From a virus: a DNA stretch of 33,993 nucleotides. Below the pieces are notes generated by a model. That model saw nothing but the letters and a program-made list of their open reading frames with translations. It ran no database searches and was not told the origin of the DNA. The position numbers and the translations under genes are program-made. Shown here piece by piece: positions 27,016 to 33,845 of the stretch. The stretch covers positions 1-33,993 of the IMG/VR virus record IMGVR_UViG_3300031963_000535, one strand, 5' to 3'. The stretch's first letter is position 1, and every line of letters starts with the position of its first letter.

Positions 27016-27351
27016 ATGATGAATAGACCTAAAAACCCTAAAATGAGTAATGCAGAAAAAGCATTAATGGATAATAAATCTTATCAAAAATCTTCAGCTG
27101 CTGTAGAAGGTAGAACTAATAGTACTTTTATGAAAGGTGGAGCTAAACCTAAAGCCATGTATGGAAAAGTTATGAAAGCTTCTATGATGAAAACTGGTGG
27201 AGTAGTAAACTCTAATGCTAAAGCTATTGTAGACAATACTCCTGGTTCTAAAGGTGTTAAGTCTGGAACTAACGCAAAAATTTCTGCATCTAAAAAAGCT
27301 AAAGGTAGAGTTGGTGGTAAATCCAAAGCTCCTAAAAAAGCAAACCCATAA
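27016..27351 (+). CDS. Basic KGG-motif protein, 111 aa
   Basis: MMNRPKNPKMSNAEKALMDN is followed by two [M-K]-x-GG segments (FMKGGAKPKAMYGKVMKASM and MMKTGGVVN) and a Lys/Gly/Ser-rich tail ending KKAKGRVGGKSKAPKKANP. It has no hydrophobic core, so it is probably disordered and nucleic-acid- or capsid-binding. It belongs to the run of small basic genes between head and connector. It has an A-rich leader and a double ATGATG start. Only 2 nt separate it from the next gene. Confidence 0.78.
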   Translation: MMNRPKNPKMSNAEKALMDNKSYQKSSAAVEGRTNSTFMKGGAKPKAMYGKVMKASMMKTGGVVNSNAKAIVDNTPGSKGVKSGTNAKISASKKAKGRVGGKSKAPKKANP

Positions 27352-27353
27352 TC

Positions 27354-27692
27354 ATGGCAAAGGATGCATGCTATCATAGTGTAAAAGCACGGTATGCCGT
27401 GTTCCCTTCAGCAAGAGCTTCTCAAGCTATTGCCAAATGCCGCAAAGGTAAAGGGCAAGTAAGAAAGACTGAAAAGGGTGCAGAGTTAAAAAGATGGCAA
27501 GCAGAGAAATGGCAAGATACTAAATCAGGAAAAGCTTGTGGTGCCGGTGGTAAAAATGAATACTGCCGGCCTACAAAAAGAGTCTCTAGTAAGACTCCAA
27601 AAACAAAGTATGAACTAACTCCTTCTAAACTAGCTGCTAAGAAAGCTGAGAAGTCAAGAGTAGGAATGGGAAATAGAGTTAAAAAAGTATAG
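27354..27692 (+). CDS. DUF5872-like basic protein, 112 aa
   Basis: Two recognisable blocks: AKDACYHSVKARYAVFPSAR with ASQAIAKCRKGKG (residues ~2-36), and RWQAEKWQDTKSGKACGAGG followed by KNEYCRPTKRVSSKTPKTKYEL (residues ~48-90). The RW..EKW.D.......CG......YCRP.KR(V)SSKTPKT pattern is what I recall of the DUF5872 family, shared by diverse phages and large DNA viruses. The four conserved Cys (6, 30, 62 and 71, approximately) could bind metal or crosslink. Function is unknown in the family. It is probably a virion-associated DNA- or capsid-binding protein. Confidence 0.75.
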   Translation: MAKDACYHSVKARYAVFPSARASQAIAKCRKGKGQVRKTEKGAELKRWQAEKWQDTKSGKACGAGGKNEYCRPTKRVSSKTPKTKYELTPSKLAAKKAEKSRVGMGNRVKKV

Positions 27693-27694
27693 TT

Positions 27695-27934
27695 ATGGCA
27701 ATTAAGAAAACAACAACAAAATCAACACCAGCTAAGAAATCCTCTTCACTTGGTATTTCTATTTTAGGTGGTAGCAAAGCAGACATGAGAAAATGGGAAA
27801 TTGAATCTGCTATGTCTACATTACAGAGAGCTTCTGAGATTCAGAAGAATGCAAAGTTAATGGCAGATGTAAAAAAGATGGCAGCAGAAAAAGCTAAAGA
27901 GTTTAATAGCATTGCTGCTGGCAAAAAGATTTAA
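27695..27934 (+). CDS. Small basic helical protein, 79 aa
   Basis: A Lys/Ser/Thr-rich N-terminal arm (MAIKKTTTKSTPAKKSSSLG) precedes a single long helix or helical hairpin (MRKWEIESAMSTLQRASEIQ, MADVKKMAAEKAKEF). The W-E-x-E-x-A-x-x-T-L-x-R-A-x-E-I pattern recalls a widespread phage micro-protein, usually unannotated. Two nt after the DUF5872-like gene and two before the next, so it is part of a tight operon. Function unknown. Confidence 0.75.
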   Translation: MAIKKTTTKSTPAKKSSSLGISILGGSKADMRKWEIESAMSTLQRASEIQKNAKLMADVKKMAAEKAKEFNSIAAGKKI

Positions 27935-27936
27935 TC

Positions 27937-28176
27937 ATGGCAAGAGTTACTGCTGATGGTGAAAAACATAGGATTTACAAAAAAACTAATAAAATAGGAA
28001 AAGGTAAACCTGGTGATATAATGGTTAATCATCCCACAAAAGATAAAGGTAAATGGGACACAATTAACTTAACACAGAAAGCAGGAGCAAAAACTATTAA
28101 ACAAGGTATAGCAGCAACTAAAAAATGGCACAAGGAAAATCCTTATCCTAAAAAGAAAAAAAATGGCAGGAAGTAA
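27937..28176 (+). CDS. Small basic conserved-looking protein, 79 aa
   Basis: A compact sequence with GDIMVNHPTKDKGKWDTINL near residues 27-47, followed by AGAKTIKQGIAATKKWHKEN and a PYPKKKKNGRK end. The MVNHPTKDKGKWDTI..T..A......G..A...WH.ENP pattern feels like a conserved viral micro-family, often found with DUF5872-type genes, but I know no function. Its end overlaps the next gene by 14 nt. Confidence 0.75.
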   Translation: MARVTADGEKHRIYKKTNKIGKGKPGDIMVNHPTKDKGKWDTINLTQKAGAKTIKQGIAATKKWHKENPYPKKKKNGRK

Positions 28177-28582
28177 AGCACAACAAGCAGCAATAGCTAT
28201 CTCAATGAAGAAAGCTGGTAAAAAACCTAAAGCTTTAAAAAAAGCTAAGACAGGAACATCAGTTAAAACAGATTGTCCTGCAGGTCAATGTGGTACAATA
28301 CCTAATTGTTATCCATGTAATACAACTAATTATGCTAAACCAACATCCCCATTGAAAAATATTCTAGGGGCAATTGCTGGTGGAACTGCAATTGGTGTAG
28401 CAGCTAAAATTGCAAATAGTGAAAAAACAACTGAAAAAGCTAATGCAAAAGCAGATATAAGAGAGGAAAAAAGATTATTAAGAAAGAGTGCAAGAAGAGA
28501 AAAGAAAAATTTTCAACCTCTTTCCGGACCGTCTTTTGGTACTTATAAAAAAGGTGGTACATTAAAGACAAAGAAAAAATAA
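28163..28582 (+). CDS. Basic protein with Ala/Gly-rich core and KKGG end, 139 aa
   Basis: The N-terminus MAGSKAQQAAIAISMKKAGK is an amphipathic, conserved-looking phage segment. A Cys-containing stretch (DCPAGQCGTIPNCYPCN, four Cys, residues ~37-53) and a short hydrophobic Gly/Ala segment (NILGAIAGGTAIGVAAKIA, ~68-86) follow. The rest is a charged helix (REEKRLLRKSARREKKNF) and the end YKKGGTLKTKKK. The hydrophobic segment is too glycine-rich for a confident membrane helix but could insert into membranes, as in ejected proteins. It overlaps the previous gene by 14 nt and touches the next (TAATG). Confidence 0.75.
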   Translation: MAGSKAQQAAIAISMKKAGKKPKALKKAKTGTSVKTDCPAGQCGTIPNCYPCNTTNYAKPTSPLKNILGAIAGGTAIGVAAKIANSEKTTEKANAKADIREEKRLLRKSARREKKNFQPLSGPSFGTYKKGGTLKTKKK

Positions 28583-28863
28583 TGGCAAAGTCACCAGCAT
28601 GGCAAAGAAAAGAGGGTAAGAATCCAGAAGGAGGTCTTAATGCTAAAGGAGTAGCTAGTTATAGAGCAGCTAATCCTGGTAGTAAACTTAAGACAGCTGT
28701 GACTACTAAACCATCTAAACTAAAAGCTGGAAGTAAAGATGCTAATAGAAGAAAGTCTTTCTGTGCAAGAATGTCTGGTATGAAGAAAAAACTAACAAGC
28801 TCAAAGACAGCTAATGATCCTGATTCAAGGATTAACAAGTCCTTGAGAAAATGGAATTGTTAA
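28582..28863 (+). CDS. DUF6321-like basic protein, 93 aa
   Basis: SPAWQRKEGKNPEGGLNAKG (residues 4-23) and ANRRKSFCARMSGMKKKLTS (~54-74), ending SLRKWNC, match the DUF6321 pattern SPAWQRKEGK...GGLN.KGR.SY...........GS....RRKSFCARM.G.......R.....LRKWNC. I recall this family in many phages and large viruses, always uncharacterised. Its coexistence with a DUF5872-like gene in the same operon suggests a joint virion function. Two Cys (61 and 93, approximately) are conserved in the pattern. It starts at the stop of the preceding gene. Confidence 0.75.
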   Translation: MAKSPAWQRKEGKNPEGGLNAKGVASYRAANPGSKLKTAVTTKPSKLKAGSKDANRRKSFCARMSGMKKKLTSSKTANDPDSRINKSLRKWNC

Positions 28864-28879
28864 ATTATTATATATTATT

Positions 28880-29128
28880 ATGAAAACTATGAAGACTTGT
28901 AAAATGGGATGCGGCAAAATGAAAGCTGGTGGTCCTGTAAAAAAAATAAAAATGGCTGCGGGTGGTCAAGCTTATATGACTAAAACTATGCCTGGATATA
29001 ATGCTACAACTAATCCAATGGTTATGAAAGCTGGTGGTATGGTTGATAAAGTTAAACACAGTTGTGCTCCAGGGCTAGTTAGATTAGCTAGTGGGGGTTG
29101 CGGTACAAGACCATTATATGGAGGATAA
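28880..29128 (+). CDS. Small basic Gly/Met/Lys-rich protein, 82 aa
   Basis: MKTMKTCKMGCGKMKAGGPV begins a low-complexity protein with three GG units (KMKAGGPVKK, MAAGGQAY and VMKAGGMVDK) and a final CAPGLVRLASGGCGTRPLYG. The two N-terminal Cys (C7, C11) and two C-terminal Cys could form disulfides or bind metal. The M-K-A-GG repeats are the clearest copy of the motif shared across this gene cluster. Probably disordered until bound. Function unknown; virion-internal by context. Confidence 0.72.
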   Translation: MKTMKTCKMGCGKMKAGGPVKKIKMAAGGQAYMTKTMPGYNATTNPMVMKAGGMVDKVKHSCAPGLVRLASGGCGTRPLYGG

Positions 29129-29142
29129 TTAAATCAATAGAT

Positions 29143-29325
29143 ATGAAAAAGATGATGACTAAAAAGGCAATGCCTAAAGCAATGATCCAAGGTAAATACA
29201 AAGAAGGTGGTGCTAAAAGTAAATTTGGTTTACTTTCAGTAATAGCTGGTATTGATAATAATCCTAAACCAACTGCTGCTGATAGAATAGCTGGAGCTAA
29301 AAAAAGAGCAGGTAAAAAGAAATAG
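29143..29325 (+). CDS. Small basic protein, 60 aa
   Basis: I start it at ATG 29143 (MKKMMTKKAMPKAMIQGKYK) because the upstream in-frame ATG 29098 would overlap the previous gene and add an unrelated stretch. It has one EGGAKSK motif, a short hydrophobic patch (FGLLSVIAGI) and a basic C-terminus (IAGAKKRAGKKK). It is another member of the basic cluster. No function is recognised. Confidence 0.68.
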   Translation: MKKMMTKKAMPKAMIQGKYKEGGAKSKFGLLSVIAGIDNNPKPTAADRIAGAKKRAGKKK

Positions 29326-29327
29326 TT

Positions 29328-29366
29328 ATGTGTAGTTGTAGAAATAAAGGTAAAGTAAAAAAGTAA
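29328..29366 (+). CDS. Possible 12-residue micro-ORF
   Basis: ATG 29328 reads MCSCRNKGKVKK then TAA. It lies 2 nt after the previous stop and 4 nt before the next start, the same tight spacing as the genuine genes around it, and its composition (Cys, Lys, Gly) is like theirs. It may be a remnant of a longer gene, a leader peptide coupling the neighbours, or chance. Too short to prove. Confidence 0.25.
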   Translation: MCSCRNKGKVKK

Positions 29367-29370
29367 AGTC

Positions 29371-29751
29371 ATGCCTAATAAAAAAAATCCAAGAGAAGCA
29401 AAACAAAAGTTTTACTCTCCAGATGGTAACTACAAAACAGTAGTTAAAAAAAGATATGGTGAACCTGAAAGTGTTAAAGAAACAAGAACACTTAAAGGAG
29501 TTTTAAGAGGTGCTAATAAACCTACGATAAATATGGAACCTGAAAAACCAGAGCCTAAACTTTTTAGTGCTAAAAAAGGTGGTTGGATAAAAGGAGCTAT
29601 TAAAAAACCTGGGGCATTAAGAGAATCTCTTGGTGTTAAAAAAGGTGAGAAAATTCCTAAAGCCAAACTACAAGCTGCGGCAAAGAAGGGTGGTAAGCTT
29701 GGGCAAAGAGCAAGACTTGCTATTACATTAAGTAAAATGCGTAAAAAATAA
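29371..29751 (+). CDS. Basic KKGG protein with WIKGAIKKPGALRESLG module, 126 aa
   Basis: The N-terminal half (MPNKKNPREAKQKFYSPDGN) is followed by AKKGGWIKGAIKKPGALRES then LGVKKGEKIPKAKLQAAAKK and a LGQRARLAITLSKMRKK end. The W-I-x-x-A-I/V-K-K-P-G-A-L-R/H-x-x-L-G-V...GEKIP..KL..A module is familiar from many phage and some large-virus proteins, usually near a C-terminus, without known function. It probably folds as a short helical hairpin that binds nucleic acid or virion protein. Confidence 0.75.
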   Translation: MPNKKNPREAKQKFYSPDGNYKTVVKKRYGEPESVKETRTLKGVLRGANKPTINMEPEKPEPKLFSAKKGGWIKGAIKKPGALRESLGVKKGEKIPKAKLQAAAKKGGKLGQRARLAITLSKMRKK

Positions 29752-29756
29752 TAATT

Positions 29757-30323
29757 ATGGGAAAGGGTAGAAAAGTTTCATCAATATCTAGAGAATTTGA
29801 TGGTAAAGAAGTTCAAGGAAAACTTATTGAAAGAGCCGGTTTATTTGGCAGTAAAATGTCCAAGGAGGTTTTTAAAATGCCAAGTGGTGGAAAACACATT
29901 GAGAAAACTAGAACTAATAAAAAGGGAGATGTAGTTTCTAGAATGTCTAGAGATACAAAAGTAAATCCACTTAAATTCTTTAATGATAATAAAGAAAAAG
30001 CTATTAAGCAAGCTGGTGGGGAAATGGATATGTTTAAAAAGTCATTAAAAAGAGCTGACAATGGTATACAAATGGGACCTATGACTGAAGCACAATCTAT
30101 TTTTGCTAATGCTGCAGCATTAAATAATGACCCAATGTCTAATGGTAGAGGTCCAAGAATGTATGCACCTAGTGAAGAACGTAACATGGACGTAAAAAAA
30201 CTACTAAAGAGTAGAGCTAATGCACCAATTGTTTATCCACCCATACAAGGAGCATATGAAGAATATATGAATGTTCAAAAGACCAAGAGTAAAAAAGGTG
30301 GTCCTGTAAAAAGAAAAAAATAA
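29757..30323 (+). CDS. Basic protein with C-terminal KKGGPVKRKK, 188 aa
   Basis: Last member of the basic cluster. MGKGRKVSSISREFDGKEVQ, a Met/Lys-rich centre (GGEMDMFKKSLKRADNGIQM), then an Ala/Asn/Pro region (EAQSIFANAAALNNDPMSNG) and the terminal SKKGGPVKRKK, which echoes the ends of the genes at 26105 and 28163. It contains no obvious enzyme motif. The segment around residues 95-130 may be the one folded or binding part. Only 3 nt separate it from the connector-type gene downstream. Confidence 0.75.
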   Translation: MGKGRKVSSISREFDGKEVQGKLIERAGLFGSKMSKEVFKMPSGGKHIEKTRTNKKGDVVSRMSRDTKVNPLKFFNDNKEKAIKQAGGEMDMFKKSLKRADNGIQMGPMTEAQSIFANAAALNNDPMSNGRGPRMYAPSEERNMDVKKLLKSRANAPIVYPPIQGAYEEYMNVQKTKSKKGGPVKRKK

Positions 30324-30326
30324 GAC

Positions 30327-31025
30327 ATGCTTAATAGTACTCTTACCATAAAGATTAAACAAAGGCTCAATAAGCTAGACAGTCAGGACTATGATAACAT
30401 AACTTGCTGGCAAATTGTTGAGGCCTTTAATAAGGCTCAGGTTGAATGGGCCCGGAGACAACTTCATGGTATTAATCTTACTAAAGAAGGTGATGAAGGT
30501 TCAACAAGAAGAAAAGATGATTTACAAGTTCTTCTTCAAACTTATGACGTCACTATTGCAGATAAAGAATACTATTATACTGGTGCTTTACCTGAAGACT
30601 ATCTTCAATGGAAAAGAGTTGATGTACTAGCTAGAAAAGACTGTTGTGATAAAAGATCAATGATGGTATACCTTGCAGAAGAAGGTAACTTAAGAGAACT
30701 TTTAAGAGACAAATCAAAACAACCAAATTTTGAATGGAGTGAAACTTTTGCAACATTAAAGAGTGGTAATGTAAATGTCTATACAAATAATGAATTTGAT
30801 ATTGAAGAGGTTGATCTTATATATTATAGACAACCAATTAAAATTCAAATTGACGGTTGTGTAGATCCTTATACTAACATAGCTTCTACAACCAATGTTG
30901 AGTCAGAATTTAAAGATGATATAATTGAATTAATAATAGATGAGGCAGCTAGTATACTTGCCGGAGATATTGAATCAGGTAATCAATTCTCTAGAGGTAC
31001 AGAAGGTGCAGAAAGAAATAACTAA
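30327..31025 (+). CDS. Putative head-tail connector/ring protein, 232 aa
   Basis: The start MLNSTLTIKIKQRLNKLDSQ with YDNITCWQIVEAFNKAQVEW and the later RDKSKQPNFEWSETFATLKS and EEVDLIYYRQPIKIQIDG, ending with helices (ELIIDEAASILAGDIESGNQ), give a helix-beta-helix architecture. This is what one expects from portal-bound adaptor or ring proteins of phages related to crAss-like viruses. Its location after the capsid and basic cluster supports a neck role. The assignment is by architecture and position rather than by a diagnostic motif. Confidence 0.65.
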   Translation: MLNSTLTIKIKQRLNKLDSQDYDNITCWQIVEAFNKAQVEWARRQLHGINLTKEGDEGSTRRKDDLQVLLQTYDVTIADKEYYYTGALPEDYLQWKRVDVLARKDCCDKRSMMVYLAEEGNLRELLRDKSKQPNFEWSETFATLKSGNVNVYTNNEFDIEEVDLIYYRQPIKIQIDGCVDPYTNIASTTNVESEFKDDIIELIIDEAASILAGDIESGNQFSRGTEGAERNN

Positions 31026-31027
31026 TA

Positions 31028-31546
31028 ATGGAAGCAAAATCAAGACTTTTAAAAAGAAATCCTGAACCTACTAAAACAATTAGTAGACCACAGGTAACAG
31101 TAACTCAACCAAAAAGTGAACCTGCAAAACCACAACCAACTCCAGATACTGGTGTAGGTGGTAGTTCATTAGATACAATGGTTGCTGCATGTGCTAGTGA
31201 ATTAATGAATGCAAGAACAAGCTTTCATAAACTGCACTTAAAGGTAAAAGGTGAAGGATCATATGCTGCACATAAAGCTTTGAATAATCTTTATGATGCA
31301 ATACCAGATTTTGCAGATACTCTTATAGAAGGATATCAGGGAGCTGCTGAGAAATTACTTTCATATAAAGAGGTACCACCAAGAACTCTAGATACAACAG
31401 CTGATGCAGTTGGTTACATCAGAGATATTTATGGAATGATTAACAAGTTACAAGGCATGTTGCCTTACTCAGAAATAGTAAATAACTTAGACTTGGTAAA
31501 GGATGCGCTTAACTCAGCTAAGTATAAATTACTTTTCTTAAAATAA
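31028..31546 (+). CDS. Dps/ferritin-like helical protein, 172 aa (DUF5856-like)
   Basis: A disordered Pro/Lys/Thr-rich N-terminus (MEAKSRLLKRNPEPTKTISR, to ~45) precedes a four-helix region. The segment ARTSFHKLHLKVKGEGSYAA followed by HKALNNLYDAIPDFADTLIE resembles the ferritin-like layout of Dps (..T..FHW.VKG..F...H..L...Y......D..AE) and the phage family DUF5856. The canonical Dps Trp is replaced by Leu (FHKLHLK) and further metal ligands are uncertain, so iron storage cannot be claimed. It may be a virion structural derivative. It is followed by a new promoter-like box. Confidence 0.65.
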   Translation: MEAKSRLLKRNPEPTKTISRPQVTVTQPKSEPAKPQPTPDTGVGGSSLDTMVAACASELMNARTSFHKLHLKVKGEGSYAAHKALNNLYDAIPDFADTLIEGYQGAAEKLLSYKEVPPRTLDTTADAVGYIRDIYGMINKLQGMLPYSEIVNNLDLVKDALNSAKYKLLFLK

Positions 31547-31563
31547 TTTGGAGATTAAAAAAC

Positions 31564-31587
31564 TTTTTACTATATTATAGTATATTT
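31564..31587 (+). promoter_or_regulatory. Promoter-like TATATTATAGTATA box before the 470-aa virion protein
   Basis: CTTTTTAC followed by TATATTATAGTATATT, ~24 nt upstream of ATG 31608. The core is identical to that at 8429-8442. Confidence 0.65.
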
Positions 31588-31607
31588 ATTAACTAAAACA
31601 AAAACAA

Positions 31608-33020
31608 ATGGCTTATTTTAATCACGCTTATAGAAAGACCATGGTGGCAACCCAGGGTATTTCTCCGCTTAGTGGTGTACAGTTAGGTACATCTACAGCA
31701 AACATGCTTACTGCAGGGCAACTTACTTGGATTGACCCTAATACATTTACAGTAAGACCTGTTCTTAACAGTCCATCTCCATTAGATCCTTCTTGTTGTG
31801 AAGTAATTATTGCAACTGGATCTTTAATGGCAAATGACAAAATTGGTCCTTTCGCTGGAGGATACTTAGAGTCTAACAAAAGTAAGACTATCAAATCTAG
31901 ATATGCTAGTAGAATGTATGCAGTTCCTGCAAATGCTCCACAAAACTATATTTTGAACGTTGGTGTAACTCCATGGAACTTACTTAACCCACCTTCTTCT
32001 TCTGAACCAGGAGAAACTGCTGGTACTTGTTGTAAGCAATTCTTATGTGGTGAGACTTATTACTTACGCATTGATGTTAAAGGTTCTCCAGTTCTTAGAA
32101 CTTTGAACCACAATGGATATGAGACTCTTGAAGCTTACACTGGATGTTGTCCTGTAACTCCACTTGCTACTCCAACTCCAGTAGATCCACGTAGAGTATT
32201 TATTGCATGGGCTCAACAATTAAGACAAAATGTATTATTAAATCAATTTGCGTATCCTATTGTTACATTTACTAACGATAATGGTTTAAACTGGAAATAT
32301 TACTATCCAGAAGAAGTTGTATTAACTTCTTTACCTGTAATTCCTGGTGTAAGTTATTTACACTATAGTACTTTCGGTACTCCTGCAGATCCAGATCTTG
32401 GATATCAAGCTGGTGAGTGTGCTGGTTTAGTTCTTAATGGAGCTTATGTAGAAACTAAATTTGGTAACTGTACGTTCCAAGTTTCTGATTTCTATGAATT
32501 AGAGCCAGTAAGAATCTATGCTTCTGAAGTAGATTACACAGGTTCACCTTGTGAATTCCAATCACTTTGTGTTGGTGTACAATGTTATGGTCGCCAATCA
32601 AATGGTATTGGAGAAACTGTAGTAAGAGATGTAGTTCTTTCTGAAGCATACAGACAAAACCATCTTGCAACTGATCTACGTATCCGAGAAATTACTCAAG
32701 GATATGACTTGTATCAAGCTGCTGGTTTGTCTAGAAATGCTTACTATGATAGAATTTTCATTCAGCATAATGTTCCTAGACTTTACAATCCAACTGGAAC
32801 GTTTGATAATGATCAGTATTTAATTGAGATCATTACTCCAGCTAACCCAGCTCTTAATGGAACTTTGGGTGCAATTGGTACTACCATCTACAATCAGTTA
32901 GTTGCTTGGTTAACAAGTTGTGAATCTAGTTGTATTGTTGACAGCATTCCTCTTGGAGTAGCTTGTGCAGCATCTACACCTAATGTGCCACTACCTGCTG
33001 TAACTAGTCCGGTAATCTAA
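31608..33020 (+). CDS. Abundant-looking cysteine-rich virion protein, 470 aa
   Basis: A self-contained unit: strong promoter-like box, A-rich leader (AAAACAAAAACAA), terminator right after. Codon choice is more C-ending than its neighbours, resembling the capsid gene, so it is probably highly expressed. The protein (MAYFNHAYRKTMVATQGISP...) is beta-rich with about 20 Cys, several in CC or CxxC form (DPSCCEVI, TCCKQFLCG, YTGCCPVTP, CESSC). It is most likely a major tail, muzzle or surface-lattice protein. No family is recognised. Confidence 0.8.
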   Translation: MAYFNHAYRKTMVATQGISPLSGVQLGTSTANMLTAGQLTWIDPNTFTVRPVLNSPSPLDPSCCEVIIATGSLMANDKIGPFAGGYLESNKSKTIKSRYASRMYAVPANAPQNYILNVGVTPWNLLNPPSSSEPGETAGTCCKQFLCGETYYLRIDVKGSPVLRTLNHNGYETLEAYTGCCPVTPLATPTPVDPRRVFIAWAQQLRQNVLLNQFAYPIVTFTNDNGLNWKYYYPEEVVLTSLPVIPGVSYLHYSTFGTPADPDLGYQAGECAGLVLNGAYVETKFGNCTFQVSDFYELEPVRIYASEVDYTGSPCEFQSLCVGVQCYGRQSNGIGETVVRDVVLSEAYRQNHLATDLRIREITQGYDLYQAAGLSRNAYYDRIFIQHNVPRLYNPTGTFDNDQYLIEIITPANPALNGTLGAIGTTIYNQLVAWLTSCESSCIVDSIPLGVACAASTPNVPLPAVTSPVI

Positions 33021-33041
33021 TTTTAGTAGATATAAACTCAT

Positions 33042-33078
33042 AAAGGAGAGTGAGAGTATAATCTCTCCTCTCCTTTTT
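33042..33078 (+). terminator. Intrinsic terminator after the 470-aa virion protein gene
   Basis: Nested stem AAGGAGAG (33043-33050)/CTCTCCTT, with inner GAGAG/CTCTC around loop TATAAT, then a T-run (TTTTTTA). Confidence 0.88.
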
Positions 33079-33091
33079 TATTATAAAGAAT

Positions 33092-33631
33092 ATGGCAAAT
33101 CATGTATTAAGTTTAGAAATACCTACTGTTTCAAATTCATGTGTGTTTAAGATATTTGACACAAGTGTATATTCACCATTAGTAGGAATATTCAGACCTA
33201 GATTATTTGTAACGGTTCCTGGATTCAGTGCTGTTGAATTACATTTTGTTCCAAATTCAACTCCAACTCTTACAGCATGTGATTTAGAATTACAAACAGA
33301 AAGTTGTGGTACTTCTTACGTAAACTTACCTGATGGTTTATATATAGTAAAATATGCAGTAGATCCAGAGTGTAAAGTGTATGTAGAATATAATCACTTA
33401 AGAATTACATGTGCATTAAATAAATATGAGAAAATTCTTTGTAATATAGATGCTGCAAATTGTGATCCTCCTGCAAAGATTAAAGAGAAGCTGAGAGAGC
33501 TAAGATTAATTAGAATGTATTTGGATGCCGCAAAAGCTAAAATAGAAACATGCCATTTAAGTCAAGAAGGTATGACTTTATTTAACTATGCAGTAAAACT
33601 TTTAAATAAATTTGAATGTAAAAATTGTTAA
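33092..33631 (+). CDS. Conserved-looking hypothetical phage protein, 179 aa
   Basis: The N-terminal beta domain (MANHVLSLEIPTVSNSCVFK, FVTVPGFSAVELHFVP, then YVNLPDGLYIVKYAVDPECK and VYVEYNHLRIT) is followed by a helical C-terminal half (AKIKEKLRELRLIRMYLDAA, KAKIETC). The SLEIP...SC...I.D.S.Y and NLPDG.Y..KY......YVEYNHLR patterns are ones I associate with a family common in Bacteroidota phages beside a tiny CxxC protein, exactly as here. A structural (tail or neck) role is probable. The family is uncharacterised to my knowledge. Confidence 0.8.
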   Translation: MANHVLSLEIPTVSNSCVFKIFDTSVYSPLVGIFRPRLFVTVPGFSAVELHFVPNSTPTLTACDLELQTESCGTSYVNLPDGLYIVKYAVDPECKVYVEYNHLRITCALNKYEKILCNIDAANCDPPAKIKEKLRELRLIRMYLDAAKAKIETCHLSQEGMTLFNYAVKLLNKFECKNC

Positions 33632-33650
33632 ACTATAAAAACCAACAACT

Positions 33651-33845
33651 ATGTCAACATGTATAAATTGTAAAAGTGCTCTTTCTTGTGGATGTCAAAG
33701 AAGAACCGCAAGTGATGGAAAAGCAGTTTGTTCTACTTGCTTATTATCTTATGAAGCATCTCTTAAAACAAAAATACAACCGGTTCAAATTGATTATACA
33801 AAAGAACCAAACAAAGTGGATGAACTAAAAAAATATACTCAATAA
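33651..33845 (+). CDS. Small zinc-ribbon-like protein, 64 aa
   Basis: CINCKSALSCGCQRRTASDG followed by KAVCSTCLLSYEASL contains Cys at 4, 7, 13, 15, 27 and 30, i.e. CxxC...CxC...CxxC, consistent with a single zinc-ribbon or knuckle. A short acidic/basic tail follows (YTKEPNKVDELKKYTQ). Such micro-proteins accompany the 179-aa family in related phages, as far as I can recall. Its leader is AAAAACCAACAACT, one of the CCAACAA group. Its stop overlaps the next start (TAATG). Confidence 0.75.
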   Translation: MSTCINCKSALSCGCQRRTASDGKAVCSTCLLSYEASLKTKIQPVQIDYTKEPNKVDELKKYTQ

